Source of the DNA: Cladopsammia gracilis
Taxonomy: Eukaryota; Cnidaria; Anthozoa; Scleractinia; Dendrophylliidae
DNA: 64,000 nt
Direction of reading: 5' to 3'
Assembly (NCBI GenBank): GCA_022457155.1
Contig: JAJGOT010000309.1
Coordinates: 753,501-817,500, forward strand
Below the pieces are notes generated by a model. That model saw nothing but the letters and a program-made list of their open reading frames with translations. It was not told where the DNA came from and made no database searches. Below are positions 1-12,162 of this stretch, in pieces (position 1 is the stretch's first letter; each line of letters opens with the position of its first letter). Made by a program: the position numbers and the translations under genes.

Positions 1-414
1 TCTAAATTTGTGCTAATTACCATTTATGTAAGAACCTGTTTAGGCTATAACTTGGGAAAATGCATGTTCTTACTTGCGGGTTTTTACTGTAGCCGCAAGT
101 AGAAAGAAGGATAAAAATAAGAGAACGAAAATATTCTATGGACCCTTTCTAAGTAGGTAAAGCGCTTTTGGAAGGAACCGTATATGGATGGCTATGATAA
201 AACACGATAAAAACCACAGATTTGCCTTGCCGTCAATTTTTTCAAGTTTTGGAGCGCTACTGTGCATGCGTTATTTTCGTTGCCCCGTCCAGGCCTCTTA
301 TAGTATATACAATGTAGATAGTTCCTTTAGATATGTGTAGATAGATAGATATTTTCGCTGTTTCTATCAAAATGTTTTTAAAATCAATTGAAACCACCAG
401 TACATTGGTTTACG

Positions 415-506
415 TAGCCTGCATGGCTGGCGGTTTTTTTTTGCGCGTGATGCTTCGCGAATTATCGCGCGCGCCAACAAAAAAAAACCGCCAGCTACGC
501 AGGCTA
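415..506. mobile_element. 92-bp foldback MITE with 9-bp target duplication
   Basis: The two ends are inverted copies (TAGCCTGCATGGCTGGCGG... and ...CCGCCAGCTACGCAGGCTA), each running into a T9 or A9 tract. The core is rich in CG. The 9-bp word TGGTTTACG stands directly before (406-414) and after (507-515) the element, as expected for a target-site duplication. A 9-bp duplication is typical of Mutator-like elements, so a MULE-mobilised MITE is the inference. There is no coding capacity. Confidence 0.75.
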
Positions 507-593
507 TGGTTTACGTGAATGGAGACAAGAATCGCCAAATATCGCTAATTGTGCCAAAAGTTAACTTTAAAAAATTGTTATAATTTTGTGCAC

Positions 594-700
594 ATTTCAG
601 TTGATAATTTTTGAGGAAAGTACTGCTGGATAGCTTTGATTTGAATGGTCAGACTTAGAATTTTACCATTGGACTTCGACACTAAAAGAATCTTGACGTT
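594..700 (+). repeat. single relic of the dispersed ~106-bp repeat
   Basis: The stretch contains GAAAGTACTGCTGGATAGCT followed by TTTGATTTGAATGGTCAGAC. This is a diverged version of the unit that is tandemly arrayed at 41156-41640. Confidence 0.55.
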
Positions 701-1441
701 AGCTAGTATCAGCTGAATAATTATTCATCTTCGTGGAGGTGAATAGCAAATACTTTCTCCAGTTTAAGTAACCAATCAGAGGGCGCGATAAACACTTCCA
801 CTGGTGTGATACGTGTATATACTAACATAACGCTTAAGAGTACGTCTCATGAAGCTAGAGATATCTTTTCTAACTATTTACACATGTTTGGTTCATGTTT
901 CGATGTGACAACTGTTTACAAAACTAGTGCAGTTTCATCAATTCTTACCCCCTACGATATTCAAGTTTCGAGCTATATACTTTGAAAAGAAATTAAAAAA
1001 CAAACAGGTGACCACAATCAAGTGGTGCTTGATTACTTTTAGGACGGTTTTCTGATTGAGGAGACTGTAATTCCATGAGCAGTCTTTTTTTACACGCGAA
1101 ATAAAATATTTTGTTAACCTATCAGCCTGCTCACGGCTTGTCGTGATTTATGAAAAAAACCGTTTGAAGTAGATGAATAAATGAATGTGAAATGCTAGTG
1201 GAGGATCGGCATCCAGGGAAGGGAACCTGTTCTTACGGACACCTCGCTATTACGGACAGTTCTCTCGGTCCCGTAGATACCAAGATTCATACAATCCCTA
1301 CCTCTATAATGCGCACACCTCTATAAACCCACCGGCTGTATACCATGAGGTATACCTCATGGTATACCTCATGGTATCAAGCTAAAACAGGAACAGGAAC
1401 AACTTTACAGAAAGAATTGGTACCTCTTAAGAGTAAAAACA

Positions 1442-1674
1442 GAAACCCATAAGTGGGTTGAAACGTGTAACGCGCATTCACAGCTTCCGAATATTCATTT
1501 TTTGCTTATTACTATATTTGGAAACCCCTCAGTCCCTCGAGATTGGAAGCAAGTTGTTCTAGCGAATTGATTGGTTAATATTTTTATCTTGATTTTCCAA
1601 ATATGGCTGTAACAATATTGTTTTGAAGCGTGCAAGAGACAGTTGCACGTTTCAACCCACTCATGGCTGGGTTC
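1442..1674. mobile_element. foldback MITE-like element
   Basis: The ends are inverted copies built on AAGTGGGTTGAAACGTG (1451-1467) and CACGTTTCAACCCACTC (1646-1662). The pairing continues outward as ACCCAT...GGCTGGGT. The AT-rich interior has no open frame. Confidence 0.55.
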
Positions 1675-1785
1675 CTCTCAAAATTTCTGACGATCACACA
1701 CGTCAATTTTATATAGGCGCCCCCTCCCCACCCCTTAAAGTTTAAAACCATGCTGTAAGTCACCAGTCAAAGTAAACCCGACCGA

Positions 1786-1806
1786 CCCCCCCCCCCCCCC
1801 CCCCCC
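1786..1806 (+). repeat. poly-C tract (21 nt)
   Basis: An uninterrupted run of 21 C. Similar C or G runs lie at about 4621-4636, 14682-14706, 38472-38490 and 43969-43986. The lengths are unreliable in any assembly. Confidence 0.9.
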
Positions 1807-2890
1807 ACCCACGGGATATATGGGGCTTTGGTTGGGATTTATTACTTTATTGGCAGCTCTTGAGTCCCAAGTAGGTGGGAGATTCGCGAGATTCGATGTC
1901 TTTCCTGTCCGCAGGAATGTGGGGCATTGGTAGGGGCTTGGTTTGAATCGTACATACGTAAGTCCAAGATGGCGGCCATTCTGCCTGCAAAGATCTCTGG
2001 GCAATCCAAGATGGCTGTCATTGTTCTTGCAAAGATTGGGTATTGCGGACAGCAGAAGAAAGCGATTCTATTAAATTTCATTATATAAAATTACATTGTA
2101 TGTGAAATGAACTGTGACTACCCTATGCTATCATACCTTTAACAATTGCGAATAGTGCTCTCAAGCTTACAGCAAACTGACATAAATTGTGAATTCCACT
2201 GCTTCTTTGAAATTTTGCAAAGGAAAATTCATTTTAAGCAACATCCTTAGTTGCCCCAGGGGGTGGGGCATCTCCTGCTATTTTCCACAAAATGTTTCTC
2301 CACGTAGTGGAGCATTTGTCAGTTTTTGTACGCCTTTCAAAACCAATCCCGCCACTTATATCCCGGGATGGGGGTGCATATATAACTCTTGGATACAAAG
2401 ATAGTAGGAGCTGTCATTGGGGGGCTGAGTCGTTATAAGTTATTCAAGTTTATCATCGTAACTCTCAAATAAAGCAAGGACCACTTGGACAAACAGTACG
2501 GCGAAGTGAAGCCGGATCTTGGAGTAGATCAGGATCAGCAGTAGTATTGAATAAAACTTAAAACTGAATACAAGGCTGATCGGACAGCTATAAAGCTATC
2601 GCATGCTTGCCATAGACTCCTTCGTGTCGTTATATGACGTCACCTTACATGTACATGTGTGGTTTTTGCTCTTTGTGATATACAGTGCGTGAGTTTCCGT
2701 GGGTTAGATATTTGTTTTTAAAGGCAGAAAATTCCCTTTTAAATTAAACAAACCTCTCGGAAAAGAAAAATTCCCCTTAGTCTTCTCCGCTCCTCCTCGG
2801 AAGAGAGGGAATCCTGGGAACGAGCTTAGGAAAAGAAACGCTGTGATTGGACAAAATCTCGAGGAACCAAAATTTAAAGGTTCCTTTGTC

Positions 2891-2982
2891 ATTCTCGTCC
2901 CCAGAGCCGCTTGGCCCTCTTAACCGCCGGAACCTGAGTACGAGAGCCAAGGGGCTCTGGGGACACAGGATTTGATTGGCTA
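2891..2982 (+). mobile_element. 92-bp foldback MITE, copy 1 of an inverted pair
   Basis: The sequence is nearly identical, in the opposite orientation, to 6461-6552. Each copy is itself palindromic: CTCGTCCCCAGAGCC near one end and GGCTCTGGGGACACAGG near the other, with a GC-rich centre (AACCGCCGGAACC). It has no coding capacity. With copy 2 it brackets about 3.5 kb, but nothing in between looks like a transposase. Confidence 0.8.
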
Positions 2983-5900
2983 GAATTTGGACTTCCGGTT
3001 GGTTCTGCTCATGCTCAAACTTTTTTTCAAAATGGCTGACGTGCCTTCAATATAAAGAACACGGTGCAAGAAAAGGCAGGATTCTGGCTGTTTCATTTCA
3101 GAAGTTGGACGTTTATCTTTCGCGAGGAGTAGTTAGATGTTATCGTTAAACTTTAGGCAGTTTCCGAGTCGTGAATATGGTAACAATCATCGTGATCACA
3201 TAGTTGGAGGATTTTTGGCTTATCCACTGGATCAGCTTACTTTTAAACTTGTCATCAATTTATATATAGCTAGTCTGGCCGATTCCGAGATTTTTGCATC
3301 CAGAAGTCAAGGTATAGATAATAATTTAAGACTACATTTCGAAATTTCTGGACTGAAATGTGAAGGTGGATTTCAATCGAGTTTAATTAGAATTTAATGT
3401 GCAGATACTGACTGAGACAGATTTATGTGCAGGTGCTGACAATGATATGTAAATTATTTAATGTTACTTACGGCCACATATCAATGGTGTTTTAATACAC
3501 AAATCTTTGACTTCACTAATGGCATCTTTTGGACATTTCAAACTTGTACAATATTTCCCTTTTATACAAGCTTAGCCAGACATTTTGAATTCATCTAAGA
3601 CAGAACAGGGAAAAAAATAAAGATAATTAAAATTATCTATTATGAAATGTTGAAAAATGTGTTGTGGCTTTCTGCGCAACTCTTCAAATAAAATAACTCT
3701 TAGCATCTACATGTGACTTCTTTACTCAGGCAGAGCATTTCCACTGTTATTGCAAAGGTCAAGGGAGATCTACAAGTATCTCAAAAGTCAAAGAAGCTTG
3801 CAAGTGAATCAATCAGTGATATATTTCACTGCTACTGAAATAGGTCACTTCTTATCACTGTATTAAATTTTGCCTGCTGAAGGCCACTGTTCTCTGTTTC
3901 TGTAAACACTTTTTTTTTGGGGGGGGGGGAGGGGGGGGGCTTTAGATCATCTCCTCATCAGCTCAGAGGGATTAGGGTAATTTAGATAAACAAGATGTGT
4001 ACAGATGCAAAAGACATGAAGACTGATTCAGCTCCAGCGTCTGTCTTCTTGGTTCCTTTGCACATGCACTTGCTTCGTTCAACAGATTCTCCCTTTCCAT
4101 AAACTCCATTTGAGCCTCTGCAGAGATGACAGGCTTTTAATATGGATAACAAGATCCAACATCATCTTCAGATATTTTTAAAGGACCTTGTTAATATTTA
4201 ATCCTCAAACCTCCTGTCAGTAAAGGTTTGTATATGAACTAATGCCAACATTTTACTCCAGGGGGGTACTTGGATCAACTTCCACTGCCAGGGTATATGC
4301 TGCTGGCCTCTCAGACTCCATTTTAGTATAAATCTACTAGCGTTCTATCAGGAATGCTGTTCTCTTATTGGCTATGCTACTTACTATCTAACCTGTTGTA
4401 GAAAGTGAGTATGTGCGGTTGTCAGTGGTCGTTGCTATTCAATAACAACTCATCAAGTGTCACAAGATAGAAATCTCGAGCTCAATCCAATTATTAAATA
4501 GTTTATTCTGTGGCCAATTATAGACCCATATTTGTCACTTTTGTGAAAATGTAAACTTTGTGATCCAAACTTAGTCACTTTATGTTTTTAATCCCCCAAA
4601 TCCATACTAGAATAAAACTACCCCCCCCCCCCCCCCACCTCTCAAAAAAAAAGGAAAATTTCCAGAATTTTCTTACTCCAAAAATCCAAAAATGTGCGAC
4701 CCCATACTCCACTGAAAATGTAACCCCATTATAGTCAATCCAGTTGTGAAAATAGGACCCCATCCGGCGGAAGGGAAGTACTCCCCTCCCCCAGGCAACC
4801 TACCAGGAACTGGAAATCATCTATCTGTTCTTGTGCTACATGAGGTGGCACTGTCATAATGATTTCAGAGGCGGATCCAGGATTTTTTTATTGGGGCAGG
4901 CTATGGGTATATATTTTGCCCAAGTCAACAAAATTTTTCATTGTTGCAATTAAAAAGAAAACTGTTAAAACTGACGGTCTAAAGGAATCCCCCCCCCCCC
5001 CCTGTATTCGCCCCTGGATTTTAAAACAAATATTAAAGAGGCAAATGTTTCAGACTGAACTTGCATATTTAAATTCAGATGACATCCTAGTAAAGCATGT
5101 CTTTTATTGGTGCCAGTATGAGATTAGTAAGCCTCGTCACCTGAATTTGGGCCAGTCATGAAGGGTGTCCATGCACAACTGTGTTAGCAGTTTCACAGAT
5201 AATTTGTCAATGTGGAAATACTTAGTATGCTGGATGCATAAAGCACCATTAAAAAAGGCTGAGCTTTATTATTCTAAGAAAACAAGCAAGAGTAGTTGGT
5301 ACACCAACAACTATTTGTCCTCATTACCAAACAAGGGTATTTTACAGTGGCAGATCCAGGGGGAGGGTCGGTGGAGTCTGTACCCCCCTCCCCTACCAGA
5401 CTTGTGTCTCACATATGGTTCTTAAAAATAACATAATAAAATTGTTTTATATCTAGTTGTTTCACTTCCACCAATTGACTGATTGTCAAGTTTTGACTTA
5501 ACAAATGCTTCTCAAGTCTCAGGAATGCTGGAAGTGGCGTTTTAGAGGGTAAAATCGGAAAAGTTTTCCGGGGGGCATGCACCCAAACCCCCCTTTCAGA
5601 AATTCCTGGATCCACCCCTGTTTTAAACTATTTCCCCCAAAACACATACATGTATGGCCCACATAGACAGTTTCTGTAGCAGAAAGCAAGTTGGCAGATA
5701 GCAGCACCACATGTCCTGATCAGCATTCTGTTAGCCTGTTACAAACAGTCAGTTACTGGGATTGATGTGGAGGGAAAGGCAAGGAAACTAGAAAAGAGTA
5801 CTTGCAATGGATTTCCTTTGCATACTACCAGACATAACCGGACACATTTCCATGATCACAAAGTAGGGTTCAAGCATGTACATTTTACTCTTTCACATTC

Positions 5901-6460
5901 AAACTTGGTTTCAAGGGCACTTAGGATATACTTGGCAGCCCTAGTGTGAAACCATTGAATATGATAACTTCCCAAATTATATTTTCCATTAAAAATAAAC
6001 AATAAAAAATTGCACATATATGGATCACTTTGTTATAAAAACAACAAATTAATTAGAAAAGTGAAGTGAACCATCATAACGTTTATTTCACTTTCGTAAT
6101 AATACAGTGGAATTAAAGGGTCAGGCGATTCACTGATATGTTCTGATCCACAAAATAGTTTCTCCGGACACTGGCTGTAATTGATAATTCCTGGAGGGAC
6201 GGTGAAGTTTTGTTGACCAGGCCATGTTGGCTACGCTCAGGAATCCTCGATCAAACTTCTTGCTCTAACTAACAAAATCTGGCATTTGAAACACGCAGTC
6301 TTTGTCGTTGAAAATCATCATAGTGATTCCCAAGTACAAGCGTCCCAAGCCAATACCTTCTGACAGTTTAAAGGCAAGTTACATTTGCGATTTCTTGGCC
6401 GAATTCCCGGCAACTTATCCATATTTTTTACTTCCGTTTTAGATTTTATTGTTTTGAAAC
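2983..6460. other. gene-free stretch between two inverted MITE copies
   Basis: No convincing coding frame is present. The 86-residue frame at 3137-3397 matches nothing I recognise and has no splice or domain support. The region has C/G homopolymers (about 3922-3940, 4621-4636 and 4990-5001). It also has several short fragments carrying 'ggatccagg' or 'cctggatc' (4868, 5020, 5349 and 5606), which look like ends of a dispersed MITE family. Confidence 0.55.
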
Positions 6461-6552
6461 TAGCCAATCAAATCCTGTGTCCCCAGAGCCCCTTGGCTCT
6501 CGTACTCAGGTTCCGGCGGTTAAGAGGGCCAAGCGGCTCTGGGGACGAGAAT
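6461..6552 (-). mobile_element. 92-bp foldback MITE, copy 2, at the PIF1 promoter
   Basis: This is the inverted, nearly identical partner of 2891-2982. It ends about 60 bp before the PIF1 start codon, so it lies in the 5' leader or promoter. Its last two bases supply the 'AT' of an upstream in-frame ATG at 6551. Confidence 0.8.
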
Positions 6553-6613
6553 GTTCCTTTGTGTTTACGATCAGTCGTTTATCTTTGCTGTACTGATTTG
6601 TTTGGTTAGAATT

Positions 6614-9600
6614 ATGGAAGCTAGTGAACTGGAATGCTGCTTGACGGTGGAAAGCCTCAATTCAAATGGAGTAGTGACAAAACGACGAACGTACAAAAGC
6701 ATAACAGTTGTTCTCGGCAGGGATGAATTTCGCGACATCGCGCTTCGAATCGTAAGCAGTCAATCTCCGCTGGGAAAGACTTTCATTTTGAAAGAGATTA
6801 GCATCCACAAACGATTTCTACAAGAAGGAAAGGCCACAATTAAACTTCTTACGCAGAAACTACAAATAATGTTCTCAAACTGCCCTCCGAATCAGCTCGC
6901 CGCTTTCCTGAAATGCTTGTCTCTAAAACTAGCTCAAAGCAAGCAGAATGGACTTGCGAGCAAAAGGCGACGGCTTTTGAGCGAAAAACCTCGCTCATTT
7001 GAGAACATTAGCCCACTAACGGAGAAAGATTTCACGGGGAACACGGGCTGCAAGAAGCGACCACTCGACGACAGCAACGCTATTACTCCGAAGCGAATTA
7101 AGACTGGGAAAGAAAACATGGCGGGAGAAGATTGCAAGAACGGAGCTCCGAGAAAACGTCTCAACTGTCTCAGTTCTTTTCAAACGAATTTTATAGCCGA
7201 ACAAATGGCAGTGCTGAACGCAGTGAGAGCTGGAAGGAGCGTGTTTTTTACTGGTAGCGCGGGGACCGGGAAGTCTTATCTGTTAAAACGTTTGATAAGC
7301 ATGTTACCACCTCAGAGTACATTTGTTACAGCAAGCACCGGAGCTGCGGCGTGTCACGTAGGTGGAACAACACTGCACGCATTTGCAGGTGTGTTCAAAA
7401 AGTTAATTCTCCTTTATAGGTTTGTCAGCGCTACACACTGAAATACGAGGAAAAGATATGAATTCCGATAACAAAACATATCCATTATCTTCATTGAGGA
7501 GGCTTTATTTTATTATCTTTATTTGGTGATCGCTTTCTTTTAATATTCTTCCTGATCTTGTCCAGGTATCGGCAGTGGCAGTGCACCCCTTTCCCAGTGT
7601 GTAGAGCTTGCATTACGTCCTGGGCGTGCCCAACAGTGGAGACGCTGTAAACACTTAATCATCGATGAGATATCTATGGTAGATTCTACCTACTTTGATA
7701 AGCTTGAAGCCGTTGCCCGGGCTGTCAGAAAAAAGGAGATTCCCTTTGGTGGAATTCAACTGATTTTGTCTGGGGATTTTTTGCAACTACCTCCAGTGGT
7801 AAAACATTCAGAGAAGAAAAAGTTTTGTTTCCAGGTGAGTATAGACTGACGTATATCGCGAACTCTCTTAAGGCGGACATCAATACAAGGCAGACACCCT
7901 GTATTAGACGGGCATCAATGTTACATCTGTACATCTGGTTCTGGAAGAATTTCACTTGTCCATCTGTTAGTAAAGTCTCTAAAAGGCGGATACCTCTCTA
8001 ACGCAGACATCTAGAGCTAGTCCCAACATACCAATTCACGTTTTCACTGCAGGTCTCCACACATTGGAGGAGACATGTTGCAAATAGTTTTTATAATCAC
8101 TTTAATTAATTATTCTACTTGTGTCCTAATACACATGTAGCCTGCGTAGAAAGGTGTTAGGAGAGAGAAACTGGTGAGAGAGAGGGAAAGGACACCTCCA
8201 ATAAAGACCCCCTTTAGTTCATTTCTGCAACCACAGAATTGCGATTGGCTAATTCATACCGGGCAGTAAACATAGTAAATTTCTGCATGAAGTCAGCCAT
8301 GCATAAAAGTTTGTGCTAGTTTCTGATTGGTGAATGTATTGACAGTTGACATTATTTGATTACCAGGAATCGGTGGGTGTAGCCCGGGTCTTATAGGAGG
8401 TGTACCTTCCTTTCTCTCTCTCTCCTTTTTCACGCCCCCCTACCCCCATTTACATCTTCTGCGCGGGCTTAATGTACATGTACAGTGGTGGATCTAGAGA
8501 AGGGGCTCAGGCTGGCCTCCCTCAACTGCCTTACAATGGGGTATTCCCCTAAGCAGGACAGAAAGAAATTCCTAATTATATTGTGTTCTAAAGCCCTCAA
8601 CTTAACTGAAATGTTTTTAACCATGAATAAAACAATTTGCTTTTCACTTTAAAGGCGGAATGTTGGAACGACTGTGTTCATACAACCATTGAACTAAAGC
8701 AGGTCTTCAGACAAAAAGATCCTCTTTTTATCTCTATTCTACAGAATGTCCGTGTTGGAAGGTAATTGACTCAATTTCTTAGGACTTGATAATTCAGTCA
8801 ATACTCATATAATTTTTTTTGTATACATGAATTGAACCTTACTGAGGACCAACCCTTTTTAAGTGACCGTCCAGGCATTTCAACTGTCCATTAATTATCT
8901 TTTCCAGTTGTTCAGAAGCACTTATCTCAAAGTTAACTAAAACAAAGAACCAAGCAATAGAGCGTGAAGGGATATTAGCCACAAAGCTTTGCACCCACAA
9001 GGAGAATGTGAACCAGATTAATGACATTCACCTGTCAAGGTTGCCGGGTGACAAGAAGGTCTTTCAAGCCAGTGACAGTGACAGTGCAATGTGTGCAACG
9101 CTTGACAGTCAGGTTCCTGTTGGGCAGACACTAGAGTTGAAAGAGGGAGCACAGGTGAGATAAAAATGATTAAAACAAGATAATTATGTTGAATTAAAGA
9201 GCACTGTAGCGGATTCGCATGCGCGGACTAGACGCGCTTCCAATATCCTTCCAATATCCTTTTCTGTCTCAATATTTTTCAAATATCCTTTGCCATCCCG
9301 AGTTTATTCATTTTCCACTATGACCGTTGCCACTAGTTGACACCATTTTGAAAATGACACTTCATCTTGACAATTTCAGGCTGAACTTTTCAAGTTTTGA
9401 TTTAAGAAACTTGCGCATGTTCCGTCATGACAGACTGTCCCTTTAATAATGGCTGTAGTGATGCAGGGTGGTGCACGCACATGTAGAGTGTGCTTTAAAT
9501 GGTCCTTTTCCAACTCTGTGGAAACCATCAAACTGCCAGGGAAACTATTACCATTTCCAAGTTGACTAAGACACAACATACATCACTATTTTTTCTTTTT

Positions 9601-12022
9601 TAATTGGTCAACAAGATGATGATGCAGGCCAGTTACTCTGCAATGGAGAAGTATCCATGGGGGAGGGGAGGGGGATGGCAATAGTCTGACTGGTAAATCT
9701 AGCAGGAGTTGCTTCATGCTACATGCTAAATGAGGATAGGTATCAGCAGTGTGGGCTACCTGTGACTCATGTGTAGGCTGCCTGTAGCTTGTGTGTGAGC
9801 TGCCTGTAGCGTGTGGGCTGCCTGTAGCTTATGTGTGGGCTGCCCGTAGCTTATGTGTGAGCTTTACCTATGGACGTGATTCAATTTATTTGGTAAATTA
9901 ATAACTATAAGCCATCTTGTGGTGACTTTCTCTTATAACTCAATCAGTTCTGAAGTAAAATAAATTCACTGTATTATTTTCCTTTTTAGGTCATGTTGGC
10001 CAAAAACTTGAATGTTTCCAAAGGACTTGTTAATGGCGCCCGTGGGATAATCAAACGATTTGAATCGGGATCTGCAGGTGTGTTGAAATATCGATACGAA
10101 GAATCTCTCTTTAAATATCTTGAAAAAACAATTATATTTTATCCAATCATTTCTCTAGAAGTACATACAATTAAGTAACGCTCCACATAAGAACGATAGC
10201 AAACTTCATTGTTCTGCGGCATTGGCTCTTTCCCACATAGAATATCTTTGATTTCAAGAAAAGAGGAGGAGCTGATGGTTAATAATTATATTTCATTATA
10301 AAAATAAAGAATATCTAGTTGCGTCAAATAAATTTTAGGAAATGTTCGTGCTTAACCAATCAGAATAGCAGAAGACAATAGCTAATAATTTTGCTTCTTT
10401 AATGAAGTTCCCCAAATACAATATCTTTTAAAAATTGTATGTTGTGCGATTGGGTCTCAAATTACTTGAAACCTTAAAAAATAGACAAAACGCACCTTGA
10501 ATCTTAACTTTTTAGCGGTTTTTGAGTCTAGGCCAATGAAATCGCTAGTTGTAACAATGAAAAAACTTGACATTCCATCGTACTTGACATTCCATTGCCA
10601 TTCAGTGCTATCCTTCTTATGCAGATCATTACTTACCGTCACTTGCAACTACCTGTCCACACGCGTGACAAAAACATGTTCTGCTGGCCAATCAAAATTC
10701 AAAGTTTTGACAATCAAACTTCAAAGTTTACCCGCCCACCTGGGGACGTTTTGGCGCCACTTACGCAAATGATCGTAGCTGATTTATCCACCGTTTGGCA
10801 ACTGAAGACATGGCGTTTACAATAAATAAGTTTGGCAGGAATTTCAAGCAAGGTACTCCACTGTCAAGTGATTTACGAAACCAAGTGATAGAACTCGCAC
10901 AACTTCATTCATATAGGGAAGTTGGAAGAAGGCTGCGCGTAGATGCGAAGACAGGTAAACTTTGGGCGGGTAAACTTTGAAGTTTGATTGTCAAAACTTT
11001 GAATTTTGATTGGCCAGCAGAACATGTTTTTGTCACGCGTGTGGACAGGTAGTTGCAAGCGACGGTAAATCCAACAAATAAAACTATTCATTGTTGATCT
11101 TACATGTGTATAAGCTGCTTGAATTTTATATCATTTATTCATATAGAATTTGACACATTTTTTAGGTTATCCTGTTGTGAAGTTCATATCAGGTGTAGAG
11201 CAGGTGATCGGTCCTGAGAAGTGGGTTGTGAAAACAACTGGAGGGGGGACAGTCACTCGACGACAGCTGCCACTCAAGCTAGCATGGGCAGTGTCCATAC
11301 ATAAAAGCCAGGTATGAAAAAGATCTACACCTCCTTGAGATGGATACAATGTACCTCTCCAAGATAGACCTCTACAAGACATGCCCCCATATAAGACACA
11401 CCCCTCTATAAGACAGACACCTCTATGATGCAATATACCTCTCCAAGATAGACCTCTACAAGACATGCCCCCATATAAAACACACCCCTCTATGAAATAG
11501 TTACACTTAGACTTGTGGGTAACTATACATTGGGCCCCTCTTCACAACACACATCTTTCTTCTTAAGACAGCCACCTACAGTGTATGATATCAGGTGGAC
11601 ACCTAATGATACTATTGGATACAACTCTGGCACAGACAGATGGGGCTGGGTCCTTGCATGTCCATTCTTTAGAGGCAATTCTCTAGAACCCTACACAGAA
11701 ATTGTGTAAACGGCGTGTACTGAATTGATTGCACTATCACTTTTAACAGTGTTTCATATTATTTTGTGACTGTAACTTGCTCTAGGGTATGACATTGGAC
11801 TGCGTTGAAATCTCATTATCACGAGTCTTTGAATATGGTCAAGCTTATGTCGCACTTTCACGAGCACGGAGCTTGCAAGGTCTTAGAGTGCTGGACTTTG
11901 ACAGTAAGTGTGTGCGGGCACATCCTGATGTTCTACGCTATTATGCCAGGTTACAGCGGGATGCAAAATTGATGCAATGCAACTTGCAGAATGAAGATAA
12001 AGAAAATGTTTGCCCTTACTAG
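6614..12022 (+). CDS. PIF1: PIF1 5'-to-3' DNA helicase
   Basis: PIF1 is an SF1B ATP-dependent 5'-to-3' DNA helicase of nucleus and mitochondria. It unwinds G-quadruplexes, displaces telomerase and helps fork progression. Seven exons read cleanly with GT-AG junctions: 6614-7388, 7566-7834, 8655-8761, 8908-9154, 9990-10077, 11166-11311 and 11786-12022. They give 622 aa, close to vertebrate PIF1 (about 640). Walker A is GSAGTGKS (214-221). Walker B is IIDEISMVD (D292, E293), followed by the PIF1 signature [20 protein letters not shown] is motif III (from 328), then FRQ, then SIHKSQGMTLD, and motif VI is [10 protein letters not shown] (563-572). The N-terminal 190 residues resemble the vertebrate PIF1 N-terminal domain ([20 protein letters not shown]). 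The start at 6614 was chosen because MEASELECC aligns with that domain. The upstream in-frame ATG at 6551 would add 21 hydrophobic residues. Intron 5 holds a foldback element, and the stop is followed by a polyadenylation signal at 12157. Confidence 0.95.
8139..8470. mobile_element. possible MITE in PIF1 intron 2
   Basis: The left end AGCCTGCGTAGAAAGG with a GAGAGAG tract is mirrored by a CTCTCTCTC tract and TCTGCGCGGGCT at the right. The pairing is imperfect and the ends are uncertain. Confidence 0.35.
9751..9863 (+). repeat. short minisatellite in PIF1 intron 4
   Basis: About five diverged copies of a 20-25 bp unit of the form GGCTGCCTGTAGCTTRTGTG. Confidence 0.7.
10632..11069. mobile_element. 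438-bp inverted-repeat element carrying a paired-like HTH exon
   Basis: Two arms of about 106 bp (10632-10737 and 10964-11069) are near-perfect reverse complements. For example CCACACGCGTGACAAAAACA on the left is mirrored by TGTTTTTGTCACGCGTGTGG on the right. Between them, a frame starting at ATG 10810 encodes [20 protein letters not shown] and continues to [11 protein letters not shown]. It then reaches a potential donor (ACAG/GTAAAC) at the edge of the right arm. The pattern of G-x-PL, R-x-VIELA and R-LRV resembles the first helix-turn-helix of the paired domain and of Tc1-type transposases. It sits in PIF1 intron 5. The HTH identity is moderately supported; the foldback structure is directly visible. 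Confidence 0.7.
11335..11510 (+). repeat. ~92-bp tandem duplication in PIF1 intron 6
   Basis: Two near-identical copies share CAAGATAGACCTCTACAAGA and CATGCCCCCATATAA. They are internally built from shorter 'acacccctctat' units. Confidence 0.75.
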
Positions 12023-12156
12023 GAAAAAGAAAACTTCATAACATACTTCCATTGTAATAATACTATTTCATTATTACATTTTTCTCCAAATAGGATGTAC
12101 ATTTTAAAGTTTTAGTAATGTTATAATTATTGCAAGTGATGTACAAATTATGTTGT

Positions 12157-12162
12157 AATAAA
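12157..12162 (+). promoter_or_regulatory. PIF1 polyadenylation signal
   Basis: The canonical AATAAA lies 135 bp after the PIF1 stop codon. A second AATAAA-like site follows near 12201. Confidence 0.65.

Larger units (their letters stand above)
1..2890. other. gene-free left flank
   Basis: No open frame here shows a recognisable domain or a coherent exon. The stretch holds two small foldback elements and a C-homopolymer, which are listed separately. It also has a 36-bp palindromic stretch around 1343-1378 built from repeats of the type CATGAGGTATACC. Near 1225-1335 is text rich in 'cctctataa' and 'acggacac', which resembles the degenerate tandem repeats found again in PIF1 introns at 7860-8020 and 11320-11500. 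Confidence 0.6.

Noticed and set aside
3137..3397. 86-aa frame between the two MITE copies
   Set aside because: No motif, splice site or partner exon; considered chance.
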